A stretch of DNA of 64,000 bases, from the NCBI GenBank assembly GCA_009617715.1, contig VTFK01000138.1:930001-994000 (forward strand). The letters run 5' to 3'. Positions within the stretch are counted from its first letter, which is position 1, and each line of letters starts with the position of its first letter. A model generated the notes under the pieces. That model was not told where the DNA came from. It saw only the letters and a list, made by a program, of their open reading frames with translations, and searched no databases. This document shows positions 44,776 through 56,479 of this stretch, one piece after another. Source of the DNA: Plectrocnemia conspersa. Lineage: Eukaryota > Arthropoda > Insecta > Trichoptera > Polycentropodidae. The position numbers and the translations under genes are program-made.

Positions 44776-44978
44776 GAAATCATATTATTTTACTAGCACC
44801 TGGCAGATAATTTATATTTTTAATAACAAAAATATGTATCTACTGGTGAAAATATATTCCGAAATAATTTTACTTGAAATCATATAATTTTACTAAGACC
44901 TGCCAGATAATTTATATTTTCACTTATAAAAATATATATCTACTAGTGAAAATGTATTCCAATATGATTTTACTGAAA
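44776..44978. repeat. Two-copy tandem repeat, about 100-bp unit
   Basis: Units start with GAAATCATAT at 44776 and 44876, and a third start appears at about 44974. The units differ at roughly 10-15 positions and share CAGATAATTTATATTTT and ATATTTTT/GTGAAAAT blocks. AT-rich, non-coding. Confidence 0.7.
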
Positions 44979-45164
44979 TTACATATTTAAAAAAATATTT
45001 TTGGGATAGATTCGGGACTGTTTTTTCAAGATTTTCTTTTAGAACTACATGAAACTAAATGTTTTATTAATTTATTTTGTTGAGTTAAATCTAGTTGTTA
45101 AATTACTGATAATACAATCTATTGTATAAAAACATTAAATTTATACATTAGGTATTTGATCTTA

Positions 45165-45540
45165 AGTTTCAGACCGAATACCTAAATTTACTACTGCTAA
45201 TTTACATTCGTTGAATATTTTCTCTTATGTCTAATATTTTTTAAACGTTCAAAAAGTAATAAAGTCAACAATAATTTGCGAAAAAATTTTAAAACAAACG
45301 GAGCCGCGTCAAGAAAATCTGTCCTTTTGAATAATAATGTGTATTGTGAAAGTACTACCTAGAAATTTGGTGCTTTTGAAGACAATGTTCCGCTCTTTTT
45401 ATTTATTGTATAATATGAATAAAAAGGGCTAGAGAAATACATAAGTAAATATGTACGTCTCTAACTGTAGCTTAGTTCAGATTCATTACTCAAGGTCGGT
45501 TTTTACTTTTTTTATAAATATATTTCCTCCATGATTTTTT
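45165..45540 (+). repeat. Dispersed repeat R, copy 2 (no LTR inside)
   Basis: Aligns over its length to 17030-17336 plus 18088-18175, without the 747-bp LTR. It therefore represents the empty-site form. Confidence 0.65.
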
Positions 45541-45549
45541 TTAGATTTG

Positions 45550-45770
45550 GGACAGTCGAGGAGAAGGGACTCGGATACCTAGCTCCTTTAGACAATACGT
45601 TAGAGGCTACGACTACATCTTAGTTGGCTGGATGAAGTGATGGCGGATGTGAGGACTCAGGCTCTGGAGTAGAAGAGCACAGGACAGGCTGAAGTGGAGT
45701 TATCTTCTGTAGGGGTCCAAAAATGGGAAGAAAAAATGCCTGCCTGAATATTTAAAGCTGTGGAAATGCG
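45550..45770 (+). pseudogene. Possible decayed LINE ORF2 3' end
   Basis: A frame with SWLDEVMADVRTQAL (about 45630-45675) and STGQAEVELSSV resembles the WLDxVxxDL...W terminal segment of endonuclease-reverse transcriptase LINEs. Weak and short. Confidence 0.35.
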
Positions 45771-47729
45771 TGGAACTCATTTACACAGCTTTAAATATTC
45801 TTTGTCTTTAAAAAAAATATATAAAAGATAATATTGAAATGCCTGATGGACACTGAGACTAAAAACTTTAAAGATTAGTACTTAAAAAAAAATGCTAATT
45901 ATTTTGAACAAACCGAGCTTTTTTTTTTTTTCTAGTAAAGTTGCTAGACATAAACAGAAATAATTTATAAAATATGATTAGAAGGATGGTTGTCCAACAT
46001 AATTACAATCTTAAGTTGAAGTGCCAAAAATTATGTTTTATGGTCATTATTTGAGAGTGTGTCATTGATCAAATTTCAGGCTATTTTATAGTATACCTAA
46101 TAATCTTTTTCACGCAGTAATAAATTATAGCATTTGCTTATGTAACGTGGGGACTATTTATTCGTTTATGAAATTTAGATAAAAATATATTTAAATGCTT
46201 ATTGAAAATAAAATATATTGCATAGTAAAATCGTTTATTAATAAGTTTAACTGATTTTTAAAGCATATTATATAGACAACTATCTCCTAGGAACGTTATA
46301 TAACATGCGGTTTTACGGGGCCATTGTTTAATGGTCTTCGCGCTGGTGACCCTACTCAGATATAATGTGTATGGCGTGGAAAGGGTTAATAAGTTTTTAT
46401 AATATAAAAAAAAATATAATAGCAATCTTTGAATATTTGCTTTGATTTTTTAAGAAATAAATTTGTTTATTTGGCAAACTTTTTCTATCCATAGATCCGA
46501 GGTTTAAATGTTAATACATTTGCCTTGAAGGCGTTCTTGGAAAACGATTTTCCCTTTTACTAGTAGTAATCGTTATTAAAATTTCAAATTCAAACCGTAC
46601 GTCCACAGTAACGATATTGCCGACAACAATCTATATAGTAACACGTTTGCACCGCAGAAATATAATAGAACGTAAGTACGTCACGTAATCCTCGCACACA
46701 CACACACATACGAGTAAGTTTATAACATCGTGTGCGGTTACAGGCACAAAGAGTGGTGTCTAAGCCGCGGATCTGACGCGAGGTATTTTCCAACAAAATG
46801 TCAGAGTGGCATGTCAACGTCAGACATTAATATTATCGTAATGGCTGCTTAAGTGACTCCTTCGAGTTACCCACCCGGGGCGGGGCACAAACTCGTTATT
46901 ACACATACGAAATTTTATATACAACTTTCGCGAATGTTATTCATACAGTTTGGCTCACGAAATGACATGTGAAAAGTATCTTGATAAATGTTCATACGCC
47001 GGCTTTAATAAGCCAATATACCCACTCGTGTGTTATATTGTATGTGCGTGTGTGTGTGTGTGTAGATAGATTAATGTAATCTTAATATAAATTTAACGTT
47101 TAAACATAGAAGCAGAGTTAAAGTCTGAACGCTGTTTCTCTTATCAGAGTTTCTGAATTTGTACGCATATGTTTAAAGCGATTTTTAAGATAAAGACATA
47201 AACAATTGATAAAAGCAAGTTGTAGATTAAAGAACTTTTTACATTATATTATAATTTCAGACATGTACCATTTAATTACTTCTAATGAAATACAAAAAAA
47301 AAGTTGAATATGAATATAAAATATTTCTTTACAATTTATTAAAAACGTGAAATAGTATTTAATAATGAATTTAATAAATATTTGCATGATATATGTATGT
47401 CTGAAAATAATTTTGATTAGTTCTTTTCATTTATAAACATAAGTTTTTCATATTTTGGGTGCAGATTCAGTGAGACTTGTTAGCCAAAATGGACGTTTGT
47501 GTTGTGAATATATTAATTGTTATCGTTTGCCAATTAGTAGTTGATCGCAGGTACAGCTGTTGAGTAAATAATAGAGTTGTACTGAGCCGTAGGAAATTCT
47601 CAAGTAAGTACTTCCAAATTTTGGTTTCAAGTCATTCAAATTTCATCTGACGTCGCTGTGAAATTTGTTTGATTTAGAGTGCCGAAAGAAGTATACTTAA
47701 TATTTAGCAGCGTTGATCCAATATAATAT
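45771..47729. other. Intergenic, no gene recognised
   Basis: AT-rich, with a GC-richer patch at about 46560-46990 and a (GT)n microsatellite at 47048-47063. No gene recognised. Confidence 0.35.
47048..47063. repeat. (GT)n microsatellite
   Basis: A run of about eight GT units. Confidence 0.8.
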
Positions 47730-48672
47730 TTTACGCTGGCATTGCACATTGACCTGTTTAATGTCAGCTACGAGGAGCTGGTCCGGTTCGTTTCATTTAA
47801 TTTATATGTATGTATAATATCATGATTTTTGGTTTGCTTCTTTGTATGTATTATTTTATTTAATATTTTTTTGTGTATTGAAATAATACAATTTTTAAGG
47901 TAGCGTAGCCCTAGAGGTGGTTGACCTCGCGGCCAATGAGACTCTTCGGTGAATCCTATTAGATTGTTTATTAAGTTATAATTACAATTTTGACTATGGA
48001 CGATTACGGCGTGACGTTTCTCGCGATGAAGGTGAACGTGGCGCAAGTAGTGATGGCCGATGAAGGTGTGCAGGTGATGATGTCTCAGGGTTCTGTGGCT
48101 GCGTGCGGCGAGTGTCATGTGTGATTTTCAGGTCTGTCGGTGAGGGTGCGTGGCTGGTTCCTCCAGATGCCTGCTGGTAGATCCTGGCTCTCTGGTCGTC
48201 TGCGTCGCTGCCGTGGACCGTCTGCCTTCTCCTCGTTGGAGTCCGGGCTTATATCATTTAAAGGGATGAACGCTAGCTGGCCAATCACGATTGTGCATCG
48301 ATCTCCTAGCCAATCGCTGCAGTTCTTAGAATTCGAGAAATCAGATGTGTATTTTCGAAAGCCATTTTTTGCTTGGCTCCAGACTTTCGAATTATTCGAA
48401 AAGGGTTTGCATTGTGGTGATTGATTGCGTCCGTACCGTTTTGTCCCAAAAGGGATTCTCTTAATGAGCCGTGTTGCGTGGTCAAAAGAAGTCCCTCTTG
48501 TGCCATGATGTTTGTCTCATTGTTATTGAATGAACGTTTTTGGTCACGGTCTTTAACAATAAGACAATCGCCCTTCTAAGTGTGCCTATATGTGTGGTCG
48601 CCACAAATTATTGTTTTATTTCATTAGGGTAATCTGTTATGTTACTGTGCTATTAATAAATAAATTTAAACA
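47730..48672 (+). pseudogene. LINE family B 3' end, split by a family A LTR
   Basis: 47733-47897 matches 35846-36000 (ACGCTGGCATT, TTGACCTGTTTAATGT and CTACGAGGAGCTG blocks) and the copy at 60070. After the LTR, 48607-48672 continues with degenerate TTAGGGTAATCTGTTATG and an AATAAATAAAT tail. Only the last codons and the 3' UTR of the LINE are present. Confidence 0.6.
47898..48606 (-). mobile_element. Solo LTR-like element, family A, copy 2
   Basis: About 709 bp, homologous along its length to 17337-18083. On the minus strand it starts TGTGGCGACC, has TATA-like GATATAAG (about 48248-48256) and AATAAA, and ends GGGCTACGCTACC. It has no internal retroviral-type genes. A clear target duplication is not visible. 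Confidence 0.6.
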
Positions 48673-48748
48673 AAAAATCAATTCGCATTTTGGCACGCCC
48701 CTAGCATGAAAAATTGATGTATGTATAAATTAAGTTTTAGATGTTCGC

Positions 48749-48808
48749 CGCTGTTCGTATCGTAGCATCCTAAGTATACGCTGTTCGTATCATAGTATCG
48801 TAAGTATA
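48749..48808. repeat. 30-bp tandem duplication
   Basis: Two adjacent 30-bp units (48749-48778, 48779-48808), 27 of 30 identical, built on CTGTTCGTATC and TAAGTATA. Confidence 0.8.
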
Positions 48809-49490
48809 TTCAAAAGCTCTATTTCGTATCAAAAATTCAAGTATATATCTAAAATGGAACCAAATACGAGCGTTAACTATATGCCAAGTCGCATAAAAGC
48901 TCGTTCGGGGGCCCAGTCAATATACCGTAAGACTCGTTTTTTATTAAAAAAAAATAATCAAAAATTGTTTTTAAATAATAATTAAGTTTCTAAACACTTT
49001 TTGTATACGACATTTTTCAGTAGGATTTTATTTTGCAAAGTTATGAGACTTTTAATGTTTACATTGGCCGCCATTTTGTAAAAAGATTTTATATATTTTT
49101 TTCTTACAAAAGGTATAGAGGGTGCTTAATAGTTCTATACGATACGAAAAATTTAATTTTTAATCTTTAAAACCAAGCAGTTAAGAGCGTTAACTCTTCT
49201 GAAAATCTCAAAATGGCTCGTATGGGGGGTCCGATCGAACTGATACATCGCTTGTTTTGAAGCAAAAAACTATTTTTTTTATATTTTATTTGGATGTAAA
49301 TTAGGATTTTAAACGTTTCATGTATAGCAAACTTTTAGTTTAAATTTAAACCTACTGAGTTATGAGTGATTGAATTTTTAAACTTGTCGCTATTTTGCAT
49401 ATTCGAAAGCTCTATTTCGTATCAAAAATTCAAGTCTATATCTTTAAAAGAAACCAACTACGAGCGTTAACTATATGCCATATCATGATG
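48809..49490. repeat. Degenerate tandem array, 280-315-bp unit
   Basis: Three starts of one motif, with TCTATTTCGTATCAAAAATT at 48818 and 49411 and a diverged version at about 49132. The first and third also share about 80 bp up to GAGCGTTAACTATATGCCA. The stretches between also align: CTCGTTCGGGGG with CTCGTATGGGGG, AGTTATGAG twice, and GCCGCCATTTTG with GTCGCTATTTTG. Satellite-like or the repetitive core of an element; non-coding. Confidence 0.65.
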
Positions 49491-49689
49491 TCACATCGCC
49501 GTGGCGAATTTTTCTTTGTAGTGAAGTAAAAGGGTTAATAATGAAATAGATATAATGCTTATTAGTGGAACGTATTTTACAAACAAAAGTTTTTTTAAAA
49601 AGCCTGACTATGCTATATATGACACAAAACATCTGGACGACAAAAAAATCAACAAAACAGCTACAAGTGCATATACCCCTAATCAAATA

Positions 49690-50400
49690 AGAAAATAAAA
49701 AAAAAAACAATAAAAAAGCTACAGATTTTGCTAAGCATTTATTAAAGGTTTTTAAACCATTTTCTATGTCTTGCTCAGAAAACGAAGAGTGGATGGTACT
49801 GTCCTTTCTGGAGGCTCTGTATCAACTGAATGTGCCTGTTAAGAAGATAACAATGAGAGAGGTCAAATATGTTATTATAAACAATCTTAACCAAGAAAAG
49901 CTCCTGAAGATGATCTATTTACATGAAAAATATTTAAGGAACTTTTAGACAGTGTCATTAAAATGATTATGTTTATCTTGAACTCCTCTTTGAGACTTCA
50001 ATACTATCTATCTCAATGGAAAACTGCGAAGGTTATAATGATACTAAAACTGGCAAAAGATTCACAATACCTAAAATCATGTAGGCCAATAAGTCTCTTA
50101 CCTATATTAATAAAAGTTTTACAGATAAAAAAGTTAGTTCTTCATCAATAATTTGGTTTTATTCAGGAACAAAATACAATCGAACAAGTAAAGGGTAAGG
50201 TGAACAGAATTACTGTTCAGCTGCATTTCTTCACATGAGCTCAAAAAGGCACTCTTAAGTCATATCTGAGTGACAGATATTTTCAAGTCAAATACCAGGA
50301 TGAAGTGTCTTCATAAAATAAGATCGAGGGTGCCTCAAGGCAGTGTGCTTGGGCCGATATTGTACCTACTATACACAGCAGACCTATTATTAACTAGCAA
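49690..50400 (+). pseudogene. Decayed Jockey-type LINE fragment (RT)
   Basis: Blocks in order: ATDFAKHLLKVFKPFSMS, LNQEKLLKMI, YYLSQWKTAKVIMILKLAKD, KSCRPISLLPILIKVL, degenerate FGFxQEQNTIEQV, and VPQGSVLGPILYLLYTADLL (about 50327-50388). This is Jockey ORF2 RT. Frameshifts and an internal loss remove motif A. Confidence 0.72.
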
Positions 50401-50419
50401 AACTTTTGTTGCTACAAAA

Positions 50420-50712
50420 GTATAATCCAAAACTATAATTCTTCAAGAATAGTTTGCCTGACCGACCGCATCATTCAGTTAAAGTGAATCACGTTTCTCA
50501 TAGTAAGCCCAAGCGTCTTTAAATATTTATCGCAGACGTCATTTACGTGTAGAGAGAATTTCAACTTGCTCTTAAAAGTGATTCCGAAATCTTTAGGGAA
50601 ACTTTCTTAAGCAAAATGTTCCCACCGAGATCGTAGGAATAATCCGACGGCGAACAGGATCGAATAAATGACACACTTTCCGACTCTAAAATGCAGACGA
50701 TGAGAAGTTCGC
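50420..50712 (-). pseudogene. LINE family B fragment, minus strand
   Basis: The reverse complement matches about 35200-35500 of the best family B copy (TCGGAATCACTTT, TTCTCTCTACAC and GACGTCTG blocks, and CGATCCT/TTCGC upstream). It abuts the + strand Jockey fragment. Decayed. Confidence 0.6.
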
Positions 50713-52705
50713 AACATATCAAATGCATTTAACCACATGCTTACATAAAAAACTTGAATTCGTAACTGTTGCATTTATGTCAATAATAAAGGACGTTAAG
50801 AGAAATGGGCTTAAGATGGACCTCTGAGGAATAAATATTGTAATTTATATATTATATATATAATATTTAAAAGAAAAACTGTTACCAGCTGTTCTGGCGT
50901 CTATTTGGATGCAAAGTCACACCTCTTTGCCCTCAAAACCCCGTCATGGTACAAAACTCTGAAGGTACTTTAGCTGATTTGCAGAAAATTAATAATACAG
51001 AAATAAGTAAAACATGCTAAGCACAAAATACAAACTCGTTATCTTCCTCTTAAGAAAAAAAATATTACTCTGCGTAATTCAATAGTTTTCAAAATTCACT
51101 TTTGGGTTTATATACATATGTATCTGTTTCATTACATGTCATGTATTAAAATAGTGAGAGAAACTTTAAAATTGTTTTCGCTAAAAAGTTGGTATAATTA
51201 ATCTTTCGGATATTTGATTTGATTATGATCTATCTTTCTAGTATTGAATGTCGTGTTTTCAAATAAAACTTAACCCTATCTCAACACGACCGTGAAAAAA
51301 TAAAAAAAAATATTAATCGCAAGATCCACGACCGCGATAACTCATTACGTGTACGTATTATGCGAAATCGCAATAAAATGTCGCCGGTAATGGTTTCGAT
51401 AATTAAACCCGAAACATACACCTACACAATATAACACAGTCGTGTAAAATTATGCACGAACGCACATATCCCAAAGGTGTATATTTGAGACTGTTCGGGC
51501 ATGTGATTGACTGGTACGGGACTGGGGAAATTTCGTCAGCGGCTATCGCATTTCAAGGATCGGCGGTTTCAGGGGAACTTGAAATTTTGATTATGCCATG
51601 GGCAAATATGTACTCGGGGCCGCTAATTTATTTCGGACGTATATGTATGTAATCGACTGATATGTTACACAGAGTTACGTAGTAACTTTACCATTGGGGT
51701 CAAGTCGGGAGACCAAAGTCCACATAAAATATACGCCGACGATGTATTATATGATATTATACGCTATGTGTGTCTTTTGCTAGTGGAAGTTTAAACTTTT
51801 GAAGTGCTTCCGATACGTTCAATTTGCTATATATAATACACGACGGGAATGATTTATATTGAGCGATACATAGAACACGAGTAATACATGCTTTTAACTC
51901 TTCAGCGAAATATAAAATCATAAATCATACATGTTTGCTAGCTATGTATTTTAAACGTAATCAAGATTTTTTATGGATATTATATTTGTGATAAGAAAAG
52001 TTTTAATTAAAGGAGTGTTTTCAAGTGCTTGCACAATTAAAATTAGTAAAAAAGATTACCAACTTAATCTTATTTTTTCGATTCATTAGTGAAATATACT
52101 GTTTTAAAAAGCGATACTAAAGCATATATTAAACACTCTAATTAAAATTAAAAAAAAATTTTTTTTTACCATATATAATAGTAATGAACAAACTGTCCGA
52201 GAAGTTTAATGATCTGCATCTAGATGCTTACTGCAGCGACACCTGCAAGACTTGGTGTGAAAATTGTTGACTATTTTTAAAAACCTTTTTTTTAATTTTA
52301 CTCTATAAATAATTAGCCTAATAATCTAGATAAAAAAAAAATATTTTAAGAAACTGAAAATGTAAATTAAAATATTAATTTAAATTGGGTACTTGATTAA
52401 TTAAATAAAAGTATTACGCTCAAAAATGATGTAAATTTAATAACAAATAAAGAACCTGGTAAATTATTTTTATACTTAGTTAAATTTCATACAAAAATAT
52501 AATTTTATTCTCCGTTTTTGCTTTCAAGAAAGATGGGCATCGTTGTTTTTGTAGTTATAAGCCATGGAGGTTTGAAAAAAAATATAATTTTTCATTTTGT
52601 AATACCGGTAGTATCATAGTTAGATTTATGCCATAATACTATCAGTAGAGGCACCACCGACAAAGCTCTGTTCATTATCACTACAATACAATTTTAGCAT
52701 TGTTT
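50713..52705. other. Intergenic, no gene recognised
   Basis: AT-rich with a GC-richer patch at about 51290-51740, where the frame 51452-51652 is open but unrecognised. Confidence 0.3.
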
Positions 52706-52709
52706 TTAA

Positions 52710-52870
52710 AGGGTTCCCGAGACGGTCAATTGCGATTGCTAATGTTGACTTGGTTGAAGCTCATTGATGCGACCAATTAATTCAATTTCCTGTGTAAACG
52801 ATCAATTGATAGCACAAATGAGCGTCAATCACGGCAACATTGACAATCAATTGACCGTTTCGGGGACCTC
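52710..52870. mobile_element. 161-bp MITE with TTAA flanks
   Basis: Imperfect inverted repeats run inward for about 60 bp on each side, starting AGGGTTCCCGAGACGGTCAA and, at the other end, GAGGTCCCCGAAACGGTCAA. TTAA occurs at 52706-52709 and 52871-52874. This fits a piggyBac-like target, although the ends do not begin with CCC. No coding. Confidence 0.6.
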
Positions 52871-52874
52871 TTAA

Positions 52875-54292
52875 GATGCATAGAAATATAGAGTTTATAC
52901 GTTGATGGCTTTGTTGTGTAAGCATAAGTTTATTGAATAAAAAAATATTAGATCCCTTAAATTTAAACATAAAACGGTTTTCTATTCAGCACTTTGTTTT
53001 TATATTTAGTATGAAGGTTCTGACTTAAAAAAACGACTTATGCAAAGTGAATAAAACTTTTCACGTGATCAGACGTCAGTAAATATTAACTTATTTCGTA
53101 CTTATTATATTTTCGATACCGTGCTTTTATAAAAACATGAATTTAGACGCAATAATGTGAATTTATTTTGTGTGTAATTTTTTTAGGACGCAGTACTTCA
53201 ATATTCCCATCTGTATTTGGTGCAAATTTACATCTCATAATGTTTTAAAATGTAAACGTTTGCTAACACAAGATGTCTCTTTACAATATAAATAAATCAG
53301 TTCATATGAAAGCTTGTATGAAAGTTGTCTATAGATATTGATGAGTAAATATGAAAAGACAGTGAACGTAGCGTACCTTAACTGTAATAAGCGTCGTTTC
53401 TTGTAATACCCCTATGTATTTAGTATGTCCTCTTCAAGCTAACATGATAATCAATCCTTCGTCAAACGCTAATGAAGCGCTAAAAATTTCAAACAACCCT
53501 TAACGTTCGCTACGCGCTCTCGGTAAATTCCAATTCTTACATCACGGCGTTATCTTAAGTACCTCGGGGGGGTCAAATTTTCATTACGTACCAACAAGGC
53601 GTAATGTTTATATCAGGCCATTAGTTTATACATTTACCTGCCTCGATATTCATTAAAATAACGATTATGTGGCATTATTGCGGCAACACTAGCCCACCGA
53701 CGACGTCGAGGGGAACCGAGCCCGCTTTATTGCCCATCGCCACACTGTGTATAATATGCAAGCCGTTAAATTTTAATTAATCTGCCTAGTCAATTTTTTC
53801 AACTGGCAACACCCACTTGAAGCAGTACTGCGAAGCTAAAAAATTAAACTGTGTTACGCTTTTGATTTAACGAGAAAATTTTAACGCCCTTAACCATTTT
53901 AATTTCAGCATATGGAAAAAATCTACAGCACCTCTTAAATAAAAAAAACAGTTTTATTGTATTATGTCATCTCTGTGATATGTAGAAAGATAATTATTAT
54001 TTATATACACGTTACAACTCAAATAAATATTAAAAAAAATATTACAAATAGTAATTAAACTTTTTTTTAATTTAAATTCTTATAATCCTAATAGTATATA
54101 TATAGAAAAACTAACTTACATGTCAAAAAAATTAACACTAGTCACAAAAAAGAGGAAAAATGTGAAAATTATGTTTAAGTTATTATTTTTGCATGTGATA
54201 TTATTATTTATTTTTATTTTTTCAGGATTATATTTATTTAAATGTTTATAACATCCATATATTGTTTTAGCGTGTGTAAAACTGTAATGCTT
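52875..54292. other. Intergenic, no gene recognised
   Basis: AT-rich, with a GC-richer patch at about 53380-53790. Confidence 0.3.
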
Positions 54293-55307
54293 AACTACAC
54301 TTTCTGGAAGTTGTCCGAACCGAAGTTCAACTGAAGTCGGCTAAGCTCGCCGACTTCCGAGTAGCGGCCACACTGCCACAAATTTCATATGCCGTCCGCA
54401 CGGCGGCTGCTATCATGCGCGCGATCGAAAAAATGTGCCAAATAATCGCCATTTTTAAATTGTCACATTATTTAAATTACGCTACTGATTTTTATAAAAG
54501 TTTGTTGGGCACTCACCAATACAATACCAGTGAAAAATTTTCGGTCGTAAATATTCAATTTACGCATAATCTTTGTCGGCTTTTGCAAAATGCCATAAGG
54601 CATAAAAATTATACTTCAGAATACTACCACCACATCTATGACTATCCTAGAATTTGTCGCCATCGATTTTAAATAAAAATTCGTTATGGTGTGACATTTA
54701 TATAAACTGATCTAGGAAAATACATAAGGATATTCAAAACGATTTTATTTAACAAAATCAAGTACCACTAATTATTTTTTAATTATTTAATTTTATATGA
54801 AAAAAAATATTATAACGATATCTGTTAGAAGAAGATACTATCAAAAATATAATTAATCCCTTTTGGTGCCCTAAAATATTCAAAGATGTCAGTAAAAGTC
54901 TGTTGAAGTCCCCGATAAGCATGTGGTAAAATAACTTGACCACCTGACCACGACGCAGCGCTCGACATGCGTGTTGACCATAGGACGCCTACGCGCATAC
55001 TGAAATTGAAGCGAGTTACTCGTTCTATCTCAGTTTGCAAAAAAACATATCATTATCTCTCTTATTCTGGTCACTTAACACGCGAGAGAGTGAAAGGGGA
55101 AGTATCTCACCGCTCGAGCTCGAAAGAGCAGCTCCAATGATCAGAAGTGCTCGAAGCTGGCCAAGTCGACTGAATTACCCCCACTTTAACTCCTGTTTTC
55201 GGTAACCTCGGACAACTTCCGAGAGATTTTAGACCGAACTCGACCGAAGTAACCCACTATATTCTCCGTTCTTGGCCAACTTTGGCCAACTTCCAGAGAG
55301 TGTAGTT
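54293..55307. mobile_element. Candidate 1-kb DNA transposon with 27-bp terminal inverted repeats
   Basis: Ends 54293-54319 and 55281-55307 are inverted copies differing at 3 of 27 positions, built on AACTACACTYTCTGGAAGTTG. TTA before and TCA after could be a mutated 3-bp target duplication, but the superfamily is open. Inside, 54415-54672 is open for 85 codons with no known resemblance. 55070-55109 shares a repeat with 12880-12919. It looks non-autonomous. Confidence 0.6.
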
Positions 55308-56479
55308 CAGGCATAATACTCGAGCTAGCGTGTTCATACATACATTGATTGAACGTTCATTAGATCATTTTATCCAAGAAGTTGTACTCAAATGTAAGAC
55401 GTTTAAATATATTTAATTTGTTATTCGTCATGTTTTTTCTATTAACCTTTTCACATCGGATGTATGTATGGTGAGTAACGCAGATTTACGCAGAATGCTC
55501 AACAAATATTCCAAATTTGAATATAAAAAATCAAACTCTATACTTAAAACGATTTATTTATGTGTAAAACTCAATTTTCTTAATTATTTAAAACAGCGAA
55601 ACGCACTGACGTTGATTATATAATTATACTGCCGCAGGGAAAAGATTAATTATTTATTGAATTCAATATTTTACAAGTAAATGTTAAAAGTAATATTAAA
55701 AATATTTTTAGCTCTCTATGATATAAACTATTAGCTGAGATAAATAATATAATAATAACAATTGTTTTTGAGAATAAAATGCTGTGTATTATATATAAGC
55801 TTATTATATAAATCCTAGTTTATATATAGCCTTTTATATAAATCGTCTGAAGTCTCTCGGAATGGACTTAAAACGCCAGTAAAATACCTCAAAAATCACA
55901 TTTTTTGTATGGCATTTTATATGAGCTTTTCGGCTTTATACACTAGTTATGGACCTAAGAAATCATTATAAATGTTTATAAGTTCGCAAGATTATGGCAA
56001 ATAGAATTTTTGTACTTTAAATATAAAAAAAGGATTTTAGAAATCCTTACAATTTTTTGACTTTTCATGTTTCTGGGCTTATAATTTTTTTTACAATTTT
56101 CTACGTTTTTTTTAAATAAACAAATTTATGACTATAAATTTGTTTGTTGCCTTAAAACACCGGATCTCAGAAATCTTTATATTTTTTTTAAATGCATGAG
56201 AATATGGCCTAGGTATGTGTTTTTTGACTTAAAACAGCTTAACCTTTTAAACACAGCAAAATATTAGTAAGACCGTGCCATATAGGCCATGAATTTCCAA
56301 GTAATAAGAGCTATAATTTTTTTTTAAATTATGCTGTTTGTTTTTGGCATTGCTATTTCAATTATATATTATTGATATAGTTAGTAAAGTAAAAAAGTAT
56401 AAAATACATCTGATGACACATTAACGTATTGCATAGGTGATGATATAATAGTAAAGAAATTGTAGATAATTTAAATAAT
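55308..56479. other. AT-rich repeat-like stretch, no gene
   Basis: About 55850-56300 has loosely recurring phrases (GGCTTTATACACT, CCTAAGAAATCATTATAAA, CTTAAAACA). They reappear in altered form at 57380-57700, as if an older repeat had been split by the LINE between them. Confidence 0.3.

Noticed and set aside
48749..49490. CRISPR-like array
   Set aside because: The repeats are long, few, diverged and not separated by unique spacers of constant size, and the genome is eukaryotic.
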